64,000 nt of DNA from UBA1924 sp963976625 (GTDB lineage: Bacteria > Planctomycetota > Phycisphaerae > Phycisphaerales > UBA1924): contig CAXBLA010000008.1 in the NCBI GenBank assembly GCA_963976625.1, positions 1-64,000 of the forward strand, read 5' to 3'. Of the stretch, positions 41,578 through 51,106 are shown piece by piece. The translations under genes and the position numbers were made by a program. How positions within the stretch are numbered: position 1 is the stretch's first letter; every line of letters starts with the position of its first letter. The notes under the pieces were generated by a model. That model saw only the letters and a list, made by a program, of their open reading frames with translations. It was not told the DNA's origin and did no database searches.

Positions 41578-42576
41578 ATGACGAATGGTGCAGATTTAGC
41601 TGTCTCGATGCAGGGCGTGCGAAAAACATTTGGAAAAAAAGTTGCCGTCGAGGGCATCGACCTGGCGATCCCCGAGGGCTCGATCTACGGCTTCATCGGG
41701 CCCAACGGCGCGGGCAAGACCACGACCATCCGCATGATCATGTCGATCCTCTTCCCCGATCACGGCGAACTGTCGGTGCTGGGCAAGAAGTCAGCCGTAG
41801 ACTCCAAGGACCGCATCGGGTACCTCCCCGAGGAACGCGGGATCTACAAAAAGATGAAGGTCGGGGCGTTCCTCAAGCACATGGGTCGGCTCAAGGGGCT
41901 CGACTCACGCGGGCTGGGCTCTGCGGTGATGGAATGGCTCGATCGGGTCGAGCTCGCAGATGTCCACAAGAAGAAATGCGAAGAGCTCTCCAAGGGCATG
42001 CAGCAGAAGGTCCAGTTCATCGCGTCGGTCTTGCACGACCCGGACCTGATTATCCTCGACGAACCATTCTCGGGGCTCGACCCGGTGAACATGCGGCTGC
42101 TCCGCCATCTGATCGACGAGCAGCACCGCGCGGGCAAAACCGTGATCTTCTCGACCCATGTGATGTACCAGGCCGAGCAGATCTGCGATCATATTGTCAT
42201 GATCCACGAAGGCTCCAAGGTCCTCGACGACACACTCGATGACATCCGTGCCCGGTTCGATCCCCGGGCGATCCACGCCGACCCAGTCGGCGGTCACGCG
42301 ATGCTCGAACAAATAACTCAAGTCCCGGGCGTTGCCCATGTGACCCCGGTCGACAGCGCCCTCGAGATCGTGCTCGATCAGGGCGTTGAGCCGCAGGACG
42401 CGATGAGGAAACTGCTCAATGCATACCCGATGAACCGGATCGAGATTAAACGCCCGACGCTCGAAGATGTGTTCATCGAGATCGTCACCGGCGGCGAGCG
42501 TGGCGCCGACGCCGCCCAGCTGCGGGCGGACCTGCTCGCGGGCAATTCAGAAGATATACAGGAGGCAGCGTCATGA
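41578..42576 (+). CDS. ABC transporter ATP-binding protein (NatA-like)
   Basis: 332 residues from the ATG at 41578 (GAAGGGG upstream). Walker A is GPNGAGKTT (~41-49), the signature ELSKGMQQKVQF, Walker B LIILDEPFSGLDP, and the switch His is in FSTHVM. A C-terminal region after ~220 (VTPVDSALEIVLDQGVEPQD, then PTLEDVFIEIVTGG) is typical of NatA/CcmA-like exporters. It overlaps the permease gene by 4 nt (ATGA). The substrate is unknown; family members export Na+ or drugs. Confidence 0.92.
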   Translation: MTNGADLAVSMQGVRKTFGKKVAVEGIDLAIPEGSIYGFIGPNGAGKTTTIRMIMSILFPDHGELSVLGKKSAVDSKDRIGYLPEERGIYKKMKVGAFLKHMGRLKGLDSRGLGSAVMEWLDRVELADVHKKKCEELSKGMQQKVQFIASVLHDPDLIILDEPFSGLDPVNMRLLRHLIDEQHRAGKTVIFSTHVMYQAEQICDHIVMIHEGSKVLDDTLDDIRARFDPRAIHADPVGGHAMLEQITQVPGVAHVTPVDSALEIVLDQGVEPQDAMRKLLNAYPMNRIEIKRPTLEDVFIEIVTGGERGADAAQLRADLLAGNSEDIQEAAS

Positions 42577-43985
42577 ACCTATCCAAAGTCATGCGGGTCG
42601 CGGCCCGAGAGTTCGCCTCCACCGCCCTGACCAAGGGCTTCATCATCGGCGCGCTTGTGCTGCCCGTGGTCATGGTCGGCGTGATCTTTGTGGTGGTGGT
42701 CATCGCATCGACACAGCAACCACCAGCCGACACCGGCACGGTCTACTTGGTCGATCGCTCCAAAGAAGTCAGCCCTGTTGCCTCCGATCGATTGTCGCCC
42801 GAGCAGGTCGAAGAGCGATGGAAAGCACGAGCCGAACGCGTCAAGGATGTCGCCTCGGGCTTTATGGGCGGCCTGATGGGCAAAAAAGCCGAGCAGGCCA
42901 TCGATTCCTCGGCTCAGATGATTAAGTTCCCCGAGTTCAAGGTCGTGGTCACCGAACCCGATGCTGATCTGGATCCGCTCAAGGCACAGCTGCGCGACCA
43001 GGTCGCCGGCGATCCATCCAACGACAAGAACCTCGACACCGTCATCGCGATCGTCGAGATCGACGCCGACGCGACCCGCAAAGCCGACGGCGAGGAAGAT
43101 TTCGGCGTCTACCAAGCCTTCTTCCGACCCAAGCTCAACGACGAGACCATCGGCGAGATCGAGAGCTCGGTCCGCTGGTCGATCCGCGAGCTGCGCTATG
43201 AGAACGCCGGGATCGATCGCGGCACCGTCAACGAGCTCGACAGCGTCCGTGCTCGCGATAGCCAAGAAATCACCGAAGAGGGCGAACGAAATGAATCCTC
43301 GGGGCTCTCGAACTTTATGATCCCGTTCGCGTCGCTCATGCTGCTGCTGATGGCCTCGATGACCGGGGGGCAGTACCTGCTCACCACCACGGTCGAGGAG
43401 AAATCCAATCGTGTGGTCGAGGTGTTGCTCTCGGCCGTCTCGCCGTTGGAACTCATGACCGGCAAGATCGTCGGGCAGATGGGCGTCGGGCTCTCGCTCT
43501 TGACGATTTATAACGGGGTCGGTATCGGAGCGTTGGTCTTAGTCAACCGGGGCGATCTGGTCTCCCCGATTACTTATCTGTACATCTTCGTGTTCTTCAT
43601 CCTGGCGTACTTCATGTTCGCCTCGCTGATGGCCGCGATCGGATCGGCCGTCAACGATCTGCGCGAAGCCCAGTCGCTCATGACCCCAGTCATGATGATG
43701 ATGATCCTCCCATACATCTTCTTCATGCCGGTGATCCGCTCGCCGAACTCGATGTTCTCGACGATCACCAGTTTCGTCCCGCCGATCTCGCCGTTTATTA
43801 TGATCATGCGTGTGGCATCCAACGACCCGCCGCCGGTCTGGCAGGTGCTCCTTGCGATCGGGCTCAACGCGATCGCGGTCGTCCTGTTCCTCTGGTTCGC
43901 GGCCAAGGTCTTCCGCGTCGGGCTGCTGATGTTCGGCAAGCCGCCGAACATCCGGACGCTGATCAAATGGGTGCGGATGGCGTGA
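42573..43985 (+). CDS. ABC-2 type permease (NatB-like)
   Basis: 470 residues. One N-terminal membrane helix (FIIGALVLPVVMVGVIFVVV), a large soluble extracytoplasmic domain (~residues 45-235, including VYLVDRSKEVSPVASDRLSP), then several helices (LSNFMIPFASLMLLLMASMT, LLTIYNGVGIGALVL, YIFVFFILAYFMFASLMAAI). This is the NatB/COG1668 layout. VVEVLLSAVSPLELMTGKIV and the GQYL region resemble the coupling loop. Forms a transporter with the preceding ATPase. Confidence 0.91.
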   Translation: MNLSKVMRVAAREFASTALTKGFIIGALVLPVVMVGVIFVVVVIASTQQPPADTGTVYLVDRSKEVSPVASDRLSPEQVEERWKARAERVKDVASGFMGGLMGKKAEQAIDSSAQMIKFPEFKVVVTEPDADLDPLKAQLRDQVAGDPSNDKNLDTVIAIVEIDADATRKADGEEDFGVYQAFFRPKLNDETIGEIESSVRWSIRELRYENAGIDRGTVNELDSVRARDSQEITEEGERNESSGLSNFMIPFASLMLLLMASMTGGQYLLTTTVEEKSNRVVEVLLSAVSPLELMTGKIVGQMGVGLSLLTIYNGVGIGALVLVNRGDLVSPITYLYIFVFFILAYFMFASLMAAIGSAVNDLREAQSLMTPVMMMMILPYIFFMPVIRSPNSMFSTITSFVPPISPFIMIMRVASNDPPPVWQVLLAIGLNAIAVVLFLWFAAKVFRVGLLMFGKPPNIRTLIKWVRMA

Positions 43986-44014
43986 GACGCCCGCCCCCCC
44001 ACACACTGGGTCCA

Positions 44015-45274
44015 TTAGATCATAAACGACATCAGGTACTGGAAGCCGTACACCGGGTACTGCACGCGGAAGCGGTAGGTCCGGAAGTCCTCGATGGCGT
44101 ATCCTGATCGCTCGCAGAGATGGCCGATCAGCTCCGGATAGCGTTCCAGATCCTGGTGGATCGCCAGCTTCTTGTCCCCGTAGCCGAGCTCCTCGACCCG
44201 CTCGCTGGTCTCGATGACATCCGATGCGCGGTCTGGGTCGTTGAGCTTCGATGGGCCTTTGCCCATGGTTCGATACAGGCCCAGCTGGGGCTCGGCGCCC
44301 TGGAACAGGTCTTTGTGGATGACTTGATCGATGACCAGCTCTTGAGTCGGGAAATCGGGGATCACCGATCGACCGCGGGCCGTCCGCCCGTCGGGCTGGA
44401 TGGAGTTTCTCGCGCCGGGCAGGTCGCTGGGTTGATCGGGGGTCGCGTATCCATTGACCTTGATCGTGTTGGCGAAGAGCAGGTCGTAGCGGTCTTCCTT
44501 GCCGTTGATCGGCGGGGCGAAGGTGAGCAACGACTGGCCGTCGACCGTAAACTCGCTGAGCGGAGCCGGCGGGTGCGTATAAAACGCCCTGAGATCGATC
44601 GGCCCACCAGTCGTGGGCAGCTCGCCGTGGTACATGTGCTTGTGACGCCAGCTGTAGTCGAGCTTGATGGGCATGTCTGAACGCAACCTGCGCAGCCCCA
44701 CGGCCCCGGCGTACCCGTTGAGGTTCACATCTTGTCCGCCCCATGTCCCATCGCGCTCCCGCGCCGGGGTAAGCACCACGCCCGAGAGCCAGAGCTTGCA
44801 CTCGACCCCGAAGAGCTGGCTGATCCCCTTGAACACCTGATACCTACCCCGCTGATCAATCTTCTCACGCGATTCAGCGGATTTGACACCCAGAGCCGCG
44901 TTGAGCGCGCTGCGGGTGCCGTAGCGATCGTGGATGAGTCTGGCGAAGGATTCCACCGCATCAAGCGCCGCGTTTACCTTTTCAGGATCAACCCCTGCCC
45001 GCCCCGCACTCCTCATCATGCTCCGGAGCGTCTCGGGCCCGGGCACCTTAACGAGCGCTTCGACGGCGTCATCCTTCTGGATCGCATTCACCAATCGGCT
45101 GACCATCACACGCGAAACCCCGAGCTTGCGTGACAGGCTCGTCGGGCTCATGGTGCAGCCCGGGATGGATCCGAGCACCTGCCTGGATGTGATCTGCAAC
45201 GCCTGCCCGATATGCTCGGGTGTGTTTACCTCGTCGGTTGTCCCCACGGGATGACTCCTGCCCACCAGCTTCAT
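44015..45274 (-). CDS. Helix-turn-helix protein with unrecognised C-terminal domain
   Basis: 419 residues. The N-terminal region contains a likely winged HTH (SPTSLSRKLGVSRVMVSRLV, ~residues 43-62) followed by a helical segment that ends near residue 125. The remaining ~290 residues are alpha/beta with conserved-looking stretches (GQDVNLNGYAGAVGLRRLRS, LDYSWRHKHMYHGELPTTGG, FRTYRFRVQYPVYGFQYLMS) but match no family I know. It may be a sensor-regulator binding a ligand through the C-terminal part, or an enzyme fused to a DNA-binding domain. Transcribed alone, convergent with the ABC transporter. Confidence 0.83.
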   Translation of the reverse strand: MKLVGRSHPVGTTDEVNTPEHIGQALQITSRQVLGSIPGCTMSPTSLSRKLGVSRVMVSRLVNAIQKDDAVEALVKVPGPETLRSMMRSAGRAGVDPEKVNAALDAVESFARLIHDRYGTRSALNAALGVKSAESREKIDQRGRYQVFKGISQLFGVECKLWLSGVVLTPARERDGTWGGQDVNLNGYAGAVGLRRLRSDMPIKLDYSWRHKHMYHGELPTTGGPIDLRAFYTHPPAPLSEFTVDGQSLLTFAPPINGKEDRYDLLFANTIKVNGYATPDQPSDLPGARNSIQPDGRTARGRSVIPDFPTQELVIDQVIHKDLFQGAEPQLGLYRTMGKGPSKLNDPDRASDVIETSERVEELGYGDKKLAIHQDLERYPELIGHLCERSGYAIEDFRTYRFRVQYPVYGFQYLMSFMI

Positions 45275-45414
45275 GCGCTCTGCATGGCGATCTCATTTAC
45301 ATATTCAACAGCTACGCGCCGTTCGCCCATGTTATCGAAAGTTGCTCGCCGTGTCGAGCAGCGTTTTGCATCATTGAGTAGATGAACGGAAAGATATACA
45401 AGTATCTATTGGAG

Positions 45415-46053
45415 TCAGAAGAAAACGCCAATACCGACGATCAGCCCCCAGAACCCCGCGCTGAGCGTAAAACTTGTCCAGCCGCAGATGCGCCCCGCGA
45501 GGGCCAAGCCCTTGGTCGAACCACCGCGTGTGTTTTTCTTGTACTGACGCACCGCGATCTCACCAAAAATAATCGCCAAGGGCCCGAGCACCAACGAAGG
45601 CAGCCCGTACATCGGGCAGCTGCAAACGCTGAGAATCCCGAGCACCAGCGATGTCACCGCGAGCCCCGAGGTCGGCGGATCGAGGTTGCGATCCCAGATC
45701 GGCTTGCCGCACTCGGGGCAGCTCTGATTGACCGTCAGACCACTGAGGTCATACTCGCAGAGTGTGCACCGCGGAACCTGAAGCTTCTTCGAGCACGAAG
45801 GACACGGCGCATCGGGCTTGAGATCCAAGCCCGGGTCGGTATAGACCCCGCAGTGCGGACATCGATGCCCGCCGGGGGTTTCGTGTGGATCCTGCTCGCT
45901 GGTTGGTTCTGAAGAGTCTGTTTCCGCTTGCTTACGAGAAACTTCATCCGAGTTGTCATGCCAGTGCGCATCGTGCAGCGAACCCGAATCCTCGGGCTTG
46001 CCAACTCGCGGCTCGCGCGGGATGTCATCATCGAACGGCGAGTTGTGCGACAT
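45415..46053 (-). CDS. Zinc-ribbon membrane protein
   Basis: 212 residues. A polar N-terminal third (residues 1-62) is followed by Cys pairs forming zinc ribbons: CPHC, CPSC, CTLC and CPEC. The last pairs occur in a pattern common in planctomycete proteins (CEYDLSGL then CPECG). Two hydrophobic segments near the C-terminus (LAVTSLVLGILSVCSCPMYG and GWTSFTLSAGFWGLIVGIGV) and a GLALAGRI connecting loop resemble DUF4190-type membrane domains. Function unknown; a sensor or scaffold is possible. Confidence 0.82.
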   Translation of the reverse strand: MSHNSPFDDDIPREPRVGKPEDSGSLHDAHWHDNSDEVSRKQAETDSSEPTSEQDPHETPGGHRCPHCGVYTDPGLDLKPDAPCPSCSKKLQVPRCTLCEYDLSGLTVNQSCPECGKPIWDRNLDPPTSGLAVTSLVLGILSVCSCPMYGLPSLVLGPLAIIFGEIAVRQYKKNTRGGSTKGLALAGRICGWTSFTLSAGFWGLIVGIGVFF

Positions 46054-46072
46054 ATATAGAACCCGATCCGAT

Positions 46073-47473
46073 TTATGATTCGTTTACATTGGTGCTGATC
46101 ACACGCAGCTGGCAGAACTGGCGATGGCCCAGCGGCCCGGAGTGATACCCGATCCCGGACTTGCGTGCACCGACCCATGGGGTGCCGTTGGCGCCGCCGA
46201 TGGATTTGTTCACGCCGATCATCCCAGCGGTCATCTGGCGGGAGAGCTTCCGGCACAGCTGCTCTTCGCCATAAATCGCAGCACCAAGTCCGTACTCGGT
46301 ATCGTTGGCGAGCGCCACGGCTTCCTCGCCGTCCTTGACGGTCTGGATGCACGCGACTGGGCCGAAGGTCTCGACGACCATGATGTCCATGTCGTGGTTC
46401 ATCCCGTCGAGCACGGTCGGCTCGATGTAGTTGCCGTCGTGGTGCTTGTCACCCAGCAGGACACGGGCACCCTTGCCTTTGGCGTCCTCGATCTGGGCAA
46501 GCACATGAGCCTTCTGCTCTTTCATCACCATCGGGCCGATGGTTGAGTCCTCGGCCAGGCAATCGCCGACCTTGAACTCGCTGACCTTATCGACCAGCAG
46601 CTTCGTGAACTCATCCTTAACGCTGTCTTGGACATAGATCCGCTCGGTCGAGACGCACACCTGCCCGCAGTTGCGCATCGAGTTGTTCGAGACATAACTG
46701 GCCGCGGCTTCGAGGTCCGCCCCTTCGAGGACGATACACGGGTCTTTGGAACCCAGCTCAAGGATCAATCGCTTGAGCCCCGGCGCGGCGGCCGCCATGA
46801 TGTGCTGCCCTGCGGTCTTCGAACCCGTGAACGCGATCATGTTGACATCGCCGGCAACGAGGGTCTTGCCCTGGTCGTCTTCGCCGTGGATGATCTGGAG
46901 CACGCCCTCGGGGAGGAACTCGTTGAGCACCTTGACATACTCGTCGGCGATCAGCGGCGTCTGCTCCGATGGCTTGAGGATCACGGTGTTGCCCGCGACC
47001 AACGCGGGGACGATCGTCCAGTGAGGCATCAGGGCGGGGAAGTTCCACGGTGTAATCGTGGCGCACACGCCGAACGGATCGTAGTAGATGGTGGATTCGA
47101 TGGTCTCGTCTGTGAGCACATCCGGGGTCATCGCCTTGGCGACTTCATCGACCTCGTCGTTCATGCGGTTGCCGCAGCCGGTCACTTCGCCGATGCCCTC
47201 GGCCAGCGGCTTGCCCTGCTCGAGCGACAAGATCCGTCCGAGTTCCTCGGCCCGCTCGAGCAGCTTCTCGCCGGCGGGCTTGAGCATGTCGGCACGCTCC
47301 TGCGGGGTTTTGGCGGCCCAGGCGATCGAAGCCTGGTGGGCCTTGGCGATCATCGCGTCGATCTCGCTCACCGGCGTCACCGGGACGCTCCCCACGATTT
47401 CGCCCGTGGATGGGTTGTAGGAGTTGAGTGTCTGGTTCGAAACGCTGGCGGTATTGGGTGTCATGGTGGTCAT
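46073..47473 (-). CDS. NAD(P)-dependent aldehyde dehydrogenase
   Basis: 466 residues. It oxidises an aldehyde to a carboxylic acid; the substrate is not evident. TPWNFPALMP (Asn ~144), LKPSEQTPL (Lys167), LELGSKDP (Glu239) and GQVCVSTERIY (catalytic Cys273) are intact, and FGPVACIQTV with MTAGMIGVNKSIGGANGTPW completes the core. It could be a succinate-semialdehyde or betaine-aldehyde type; the family cannot be split by eye. It follows rnpB on the same strand and precedes the zinc-ribbon membrane gene by about 20 bp. Confidence 0.92.
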   Translation of the reverse strand: MTTMTPNTASVSNQTLNSYNPSTGEIVGSVPVTPVSEIDAMIAKAHQASIAWAAKTPQERADMLKPAGEKLLERAEELGRILSLEQGKPLAEGIGEVTGCGNRMNDEVDEVAKAMTPDVLTDETIESTIYYDPFGVCATITPWNFPALMPHWTIVPALVAGNTVILKPSEQTPLIADEYVKVLNEFLPEGVLQIIHGEDDQGKTLVAGDVNMIAFTGSKTAGQHIMAAAAPGLKRLILELGSKDPCIVLEGADLEAAASYVSNNSMRNCGQVCVSTERIYVQDSVKDEFTKLLVDKVSEFKVGDCLAEDSTIGPMVMKEQKAHVLAQIEDAKGKGARVLLGDKHHDGNYIEPTVLDGMNHDMDIMVVETFGPVACIQTVKDGEEAVALANDTEYGLGAAIYGEEQLCRKLSRQMTAGMIGVNKSIGGANGTPWVGARKSGIGYHSGPLGHRQFCQLRVISTNVNES

Positions 47474-47608
47474 ATCGGATGGTAGGTGCGCCCAAAGCCA
47501 GTCGCCATCGGATGTTGCGAGTATCTGCCGGAGTTTTCAGCATTTCAAGCGTTTAAAAGCACAGAGAACCGACAGCCCGAGGTTCAATAAAAACGCTTGC
47601 ATGAACAC

Positions 47609-47648
47609 AAAAATGGACACGCCCCACTGGTCTCCCAGCGGGGCGTGT
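47609..47648 (-). terminator. Rho-independent terminator of rnpB
   Basis: On the minus strand ACACGCCCC pairs with GGGGCGTGT around an inner CTGG/CCAG stem with a GAGA loop, followed two bases later by five T residues. It lies immediately downstream of the RNase P RNA 3' end. Confidence 0.85.
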
Positions 47649-47654
47649 TCGCAG

Positions 47655-48147
47655 CTCGATGCAGCTGGTAAGCCGAGTTCTGTCCCACGCGTGGTTTCCG
47701 ACCCACTCCTTATGACGGGGGCTCTGGATCGGACCTGCTCGTGTGAGCGGCTATTTCTCTGCCCGTGCTGTTGCCAACACGATGAGGAGCCTGTGGCTCC
47801 CAGCACCCTACCCGGATCACATCGACGGATCGTCGAATGCAGCCGACGAAAACGCCTGCTGCTTGGACCCTGCTTGGGCTTGCACGCGGTGGGGTTTACC
47901 GTGCCCCGGCTGTCACCAGCCGGGCGGTGCGCTCTTACCGCACCTTTTCACCCTTGCCTGTGACGACCGATCCGAAGACCTGCCATCCATCGGCGGTTCA
48001 TTCTCTGTGGCACTTTCCCTCGCCCCAAGCTGCACTCCGAAGAGTTTGTTAGAGCGGGTGGGCGTTACCCACCACCGTATCCTGTCGTGCTCGGACTTTC
48101 CTCCCGCCAAAGGTTACCCATCGACGAGCAGCCGCCTTGCTGCATCA
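47655..48147 (-). ncRNA. rnpB: RNase P RNA (bacterial type A-like)
   Basis: Catalytic RNA that trims the 5' leader of pre-tRNAs. On the minus strand, the 5' region contains GGAGGAAAGTCCGAGC, then GTGGGTAACGCCCACC, CCACAGAGAATGAACCGCCG and GGTAAGAGCGCACCG, and the 3' region ends GGACAGAACTCGGCTTACC. These match conserved cores CR-I to CR-V of bacterial RNase P RNA in order. The terminal P1 helix forms between GATGCAGC (48146-48139) and GCTGCATC (47665-47658). A TATAGT at 48157-48152 is a candidate -10 element. Open reading frames over this interval have no protein-like features. End positions are estimates to within about 10 nt. Confidence 0.93.
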
Positions 48148-48151
48148 TTGA

Positions 48152-48157
48152 ACTATA
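48152..48157 (-). promoter_or_regulatory. Candidate -10 element of rnpB
   Basis: TATAGT on the minus strand ends about 6 nt before the predicted 5' end of RNase P RNA. No matching -35 hexamer was found 16-18 nt upstream, so support is modest. Confidence 0.35.
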
Positions 48158-48346
48158 CGCACCCAGAACAAGAAGGGATCGCCACAGATCGGGCCGTAAT
48201 TCCGTCCATTTTGCTTTGAATGGTCCGAGAATCTTGGTACATTCAGGTATGAATGGGCTTCGTGCCCAATGGGAACTTGCTCCGGGCTGTGCATGCTCTG
48301 CGCAAGTGAGATAACAATGATCCAATTTTTGAGAGGAAGAGATCGC

Positions 48347-49930
48347 ATGCGCTATACCACACCATACATCATCACCGCGGGGATGCTCGCGGCCCTGTCC
48401 ACACAGGCGCTCGCCCAATGGACCAGCGACTCCACCGACCACATGGTTGTCGCCGACGGCTCGGGCGAACAGGTCCAGCCCAAGCTCGCCCCCGCGCCCG
48501 ACGGCGGGACCTATGTCAGCTGGTACTCCAGCGAGACCGGATACGATGTCCGTCTCCAGCACCTCGATGCCGACGGCAATGCGCTCTGGGCCCACAACGG
48601 GATCTTGGTCGCCGATCGCGGGTTCTCATCCACCCAAGACTACGGGCTCGATGTGGATGCGTCCGGGCATGCCGTGCTCGTCTTCCGTGACGATCGTTTC
48701 ACCGGCGTGCAGGTCACCGCACAACGCATCGCCCCCGACGGCACGACGACCTGGGGCGCCAACGGCATCCAGTTCGGCAACGGCTCCGACTTCGTCGCAT
48801 CGCCCGACATCGCCACCACCGACGACGGCTTCACCGTCGTCGGGTGGATCAACAACAGCGACACGAACCTCGCCAAGATCAACCCCGAAGGCACGGTCAT
48901 GTGGAACAGCTCGATCAACACCGACGGCGGCCCGGGAGTGAACCTCGCCTCGATGCACGGCTCCGACAACGGGTCGGTCATCGTCTCGTGGGTCCAGTTC
49001 TCGGCCTTCTTTGATCCCAAGCACATGTACGCCCAGAAGATCGACGCCGATGGCAACGAAGCGTGGAAGTCCCGCGCCGCCGTGCTCGACGGTGGCTCGT
49101 TGCAGTTCGGCAACTTCCCCGAGTTCGCCGCTGATGGCTCGGGCGGTGCGGTCTTCTCGTGGTATGACACGGCCGCGGGGCTCAATGTCTACGCCCAGCA
49201 CCTCGACACCAACGGCGTCGAGCAGTTCGCCCACAACGGGCAGGTGGTCTCCACCGCCCCGCGCGAACGCGTCGCCCCCAGCGCGTCCTACGACCCGGGC
49301 ACCGGCTCCGTGTTCGTCTCATGGATCGAGCTCGACAACAACCAGGGCTCGAGCGGCATCTTCGCCCAGCGCCTTGATGCCACCGGCACCCGCATGTGGG
49401 GCGATTCGGGCGTCGAGATCGATGCCATCGACGCCAACGAATCCGGAACCATCAACACCAAGATGATGGACGGCCAGTTCGTCACCTTCTGGATCGAGAA
49501 CAACGGCGGATTCGCCCAAGACCAAGTCCTCGCCCACGCACTCAACAGCGATGGCTCCAACAGCTGGGCCGATCTCGGCTCGGGCGCATCGAGCGGCACG
49601 GTCGTCATGGCTTCGGACCTCGCCCAGCGAGCACGCCTGACCACCACCGTCACCGATGACGGGATGGCCGTGGCGGCGTGGCAGATCGGCGACTTCGGGG
49701 TCGCGGATCTCGAATCCCACAACCTCAACAGCGACGGCACGCTCGGCCCATCATCCATGCCCTGCCTGGCCGACCTGACCGGCGACGGCGAGCTCGATTT
49801 CTTCGATGTCTCGGACTTCCTCGACGCCTTTGGTGCTCAAGATCCGATCGCCGACTTCACCGGCGACGGCGAGTACGACTTCTTCGATGTCTCTGACTTC
49901 CTCGACGCCTTCGGCGCCGGCTGCCCATAA
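48347..49930 (+). CDS. Secreted protein with C-terminal GC-type dockerin repeats
   Basis: 527 residues from the ATG at 48347, where AGAGGAAG sits about 8 nt upstream. A signal peptide (IITAGMLAALSTQALAQ) is followed by a repetitive beta-rich region, probably a propeller: repeating units with the pattern AQRIDADGN..W....G (for example YAQKIDADGNEAWKSRA, FAQRLDATGTRMWGDSG). The C-terminus has two calcium-binding-like repeats, DLTGDGELDFFDVSDFLDAF and DFTGDGEYDFFDVSDFLDAF, bracketed by Cys residues and ending AGCP. This is the GC-type dockerin arrangement known from planctomycetes. Extracellular or surface-anchored; substrate unknown. Confidence 0.9.
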   Translation: MRYTTPYIITAGMLAALSTQALAQWTSDSTDHMVVADGSGEQVQPKLAPAPDGGTYVSWYSSETGYDVRLQHLDADGNALWAHNGILVADRGFSSTQDYGLDVDASGHAVLVFRDDRFTGVQVTAQRIAPDGTTTWGANGIQFGNGSDFVASPDIATTDDGFTVVGWINNSDTNLAKINPEGTVMWNSSINTDGGPGVNLASMHGSDNGSVIVSWVQFSAFFDPKHMYAQKIDADGNEAWKSRAAVLDGGSLQFGNFPEFAADGSGGAVFSWYDTAAGLNVYAQHLDTNGVEQFAHNGQVVSTAPRERVAPSASYDPGTGSVFVSWIELDNNQGSSGIFAQRLDATGTRMWGDSGVEIDAIDANESGTINTKMMDGQFVTFWIENNGGFAQDQVLAHALNSDGSNSWADLGSGASSGTVVMASDLAQRARLTTTVTDDGMAVAAWQIGDFGVADLESHNLNSDGTLGPSSMPCLADLTGDGELDFFDVSDFLDAFGAQDPIADFTGDGEYDFFDVSDFLDAFGAGCP

Positions 49931-49964
49931 GCATTCAGCAAAGATCGCACACTCCACACCGTTG

Positions 49965-49998
49965 CACGCCCCGCGACCAGTTCGCGGGGCGTGTTTTT
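49965..49998 (+). terminator. Rho-independent terminator after the dockerin gene
   Basis: Perfect 11-bp stem CACGCCCCGCG/CGCGGGGCGTG with a 7-nt loop and five T residues. Confidence 0.9.
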
Positions 49999-50058
49999 CA
50001 TTGGACCTTGCCTGCCGTTGCCAATGCACAGGATCGCGAGATCGACTAGAATCAAGCC

Positions 50059-51090
50059 ATGTCAAAAGCCCGTTGTGTGTTATGGATCAACCCCGAGCAG
50101 TGCCAACTGTACGCCGGTGCCCTGCGCGATGCGGATATCGAGCTTGTCGGTGCAGGATCACCCGATCCCGCGCGCACCGGGCAGGTCGCGTCTGATCTGA
50201 GCACCGAGCCTATCGATGACCTCCGCGTCGCGATGTCGAGCACCCAAGCCGACCTGCTGGTCTTGGCGAGCCCGGGCAGCTTCGGCGATCAGGCCCAGGA
50301 CGCCGATCTCGATGCGCTCAAAGCCGCCCACGAACGCAACCTCATCGTCACCACCCTCGAGCCCATCCCCGCGATCGTCTCCGGGATCGCCGGCACCTCC
50401 TTCGCCCACGCGCTCTCGACGGGCGCACTCGACGAACTCGCCCGGATGACGCCGCTGACCCGATCAACACCGATGATCGACGAGCTGTGCACCGTCCTCG
50501 AGACCTTCGCCCCCGTGCGTTCGTGCGCGATTACGATCGCTGCTCCAGGTGCGATGGGAACGCTGGGCGCCCGGCTCTTCGACGCGATGGACCTGGTCCG
50601 CTCGCTGATCGGGATCCCCAACATCATCGACGCGAGCTACGCGTCACCGGCCGCAGGCCGCGGGATGCACCCGCTGCCCGGTCAGTCCCTCCGCGATCTC
50701 CACGGCGAGTTCACCCTCAACCTCCGCTTCTCCGATGGACGATGCGCCACGGTCCTCCTCTCCGACCAGGTCGCCCGCTCGACCATCAGCATCAATATGC
50801 TCTCGGGCGAAGGCCACCTGATCGCCGACAACAGCGGGTTCAAGTGGTTCAACCCATCGGGCGAGGTGATCGATTCGTACACCGCCCCCGAGACCGAAGA
50901 CCTTTCCGTCGACCCATCGACCCGCGCGTTGATCGCCCAGCTCATCGAGCACACCACCGGCGTGGGCCCCAAGCGACCGCCGATCGACTACCCCGCCGTG
51001 CTCTCGATGAGCCACGCGTCGCTGCTGAGCACCCGCACCGGGCAGGGCGAATCGCCCCGGGCCGTCGAGCAGCTGTTGCTCTCGCTCTAG
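50059..51090 (+). CDS. Gfo/Idh/MocA-like Rossmann-fold protein
   Basis: 343 residues. The N-terminal ~120 residues resemble a nucleotide-binding fold (LRDADIELVGAGSPD, LLVLASPGSFGDQA, IVTTLEPIPA) but lack a clear GxGxxG. The C-terminal half has features of Gfo/Idh proteins: LFDAMDLVRSLIGIPNIIDA, a beta-sheet stretch and a final STRTGQGESPRAVEQLL helix. Conserved catalytic Lys/His of the family are not obvious, so it could be a degenerate or non-enzymatic member. Its start follows a terminator, so it probably has its own promoter. Converges with the methyltransferase gene. Confidence 0.72.
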   Translation: MSKARCVLWINPEQCQLYAGALRDADIELVGAGSPDPARTGQVASDLSTEPIDDLRVAMSSTQADLLVLASPGSFGDQAQDADLDALKAAHERNLIVTTLEPIPAIVSGIAGTSFAHALSTGALDELARMTPLTRSTPMIDELCTVLETFAPVRSCAITIAAPGAMGTLGARLFDAMDLVRSLIGIPNIIDASYASPAAGRGMHPLPGQSLRDLHGEFTLNLRFSDGRCATVLLSDQVARSTISINMLSGEGHLIADNSGFKWFNPSGEVIDSYTAPETEDLSVDPSTRALIAQLIEHTTGVGPKRPPIDYPAVLSMSHASLLSTRTGQGESPRAVEQLLLSL

Positions 51091-51106
51091 TCTTTATCAA
51101 ACTCTG

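Noticed and set aside
40290..42242. 650-codon plus-strand open frame
   Set aside because: It covers prfA in antisense and the ABC ATPase out of frame; no domain seen.
47424..48219. Open frames across 47424-48219
   Set aside because: They overlap the RNase P RNA; conserved RNA motifs explain the interval better.
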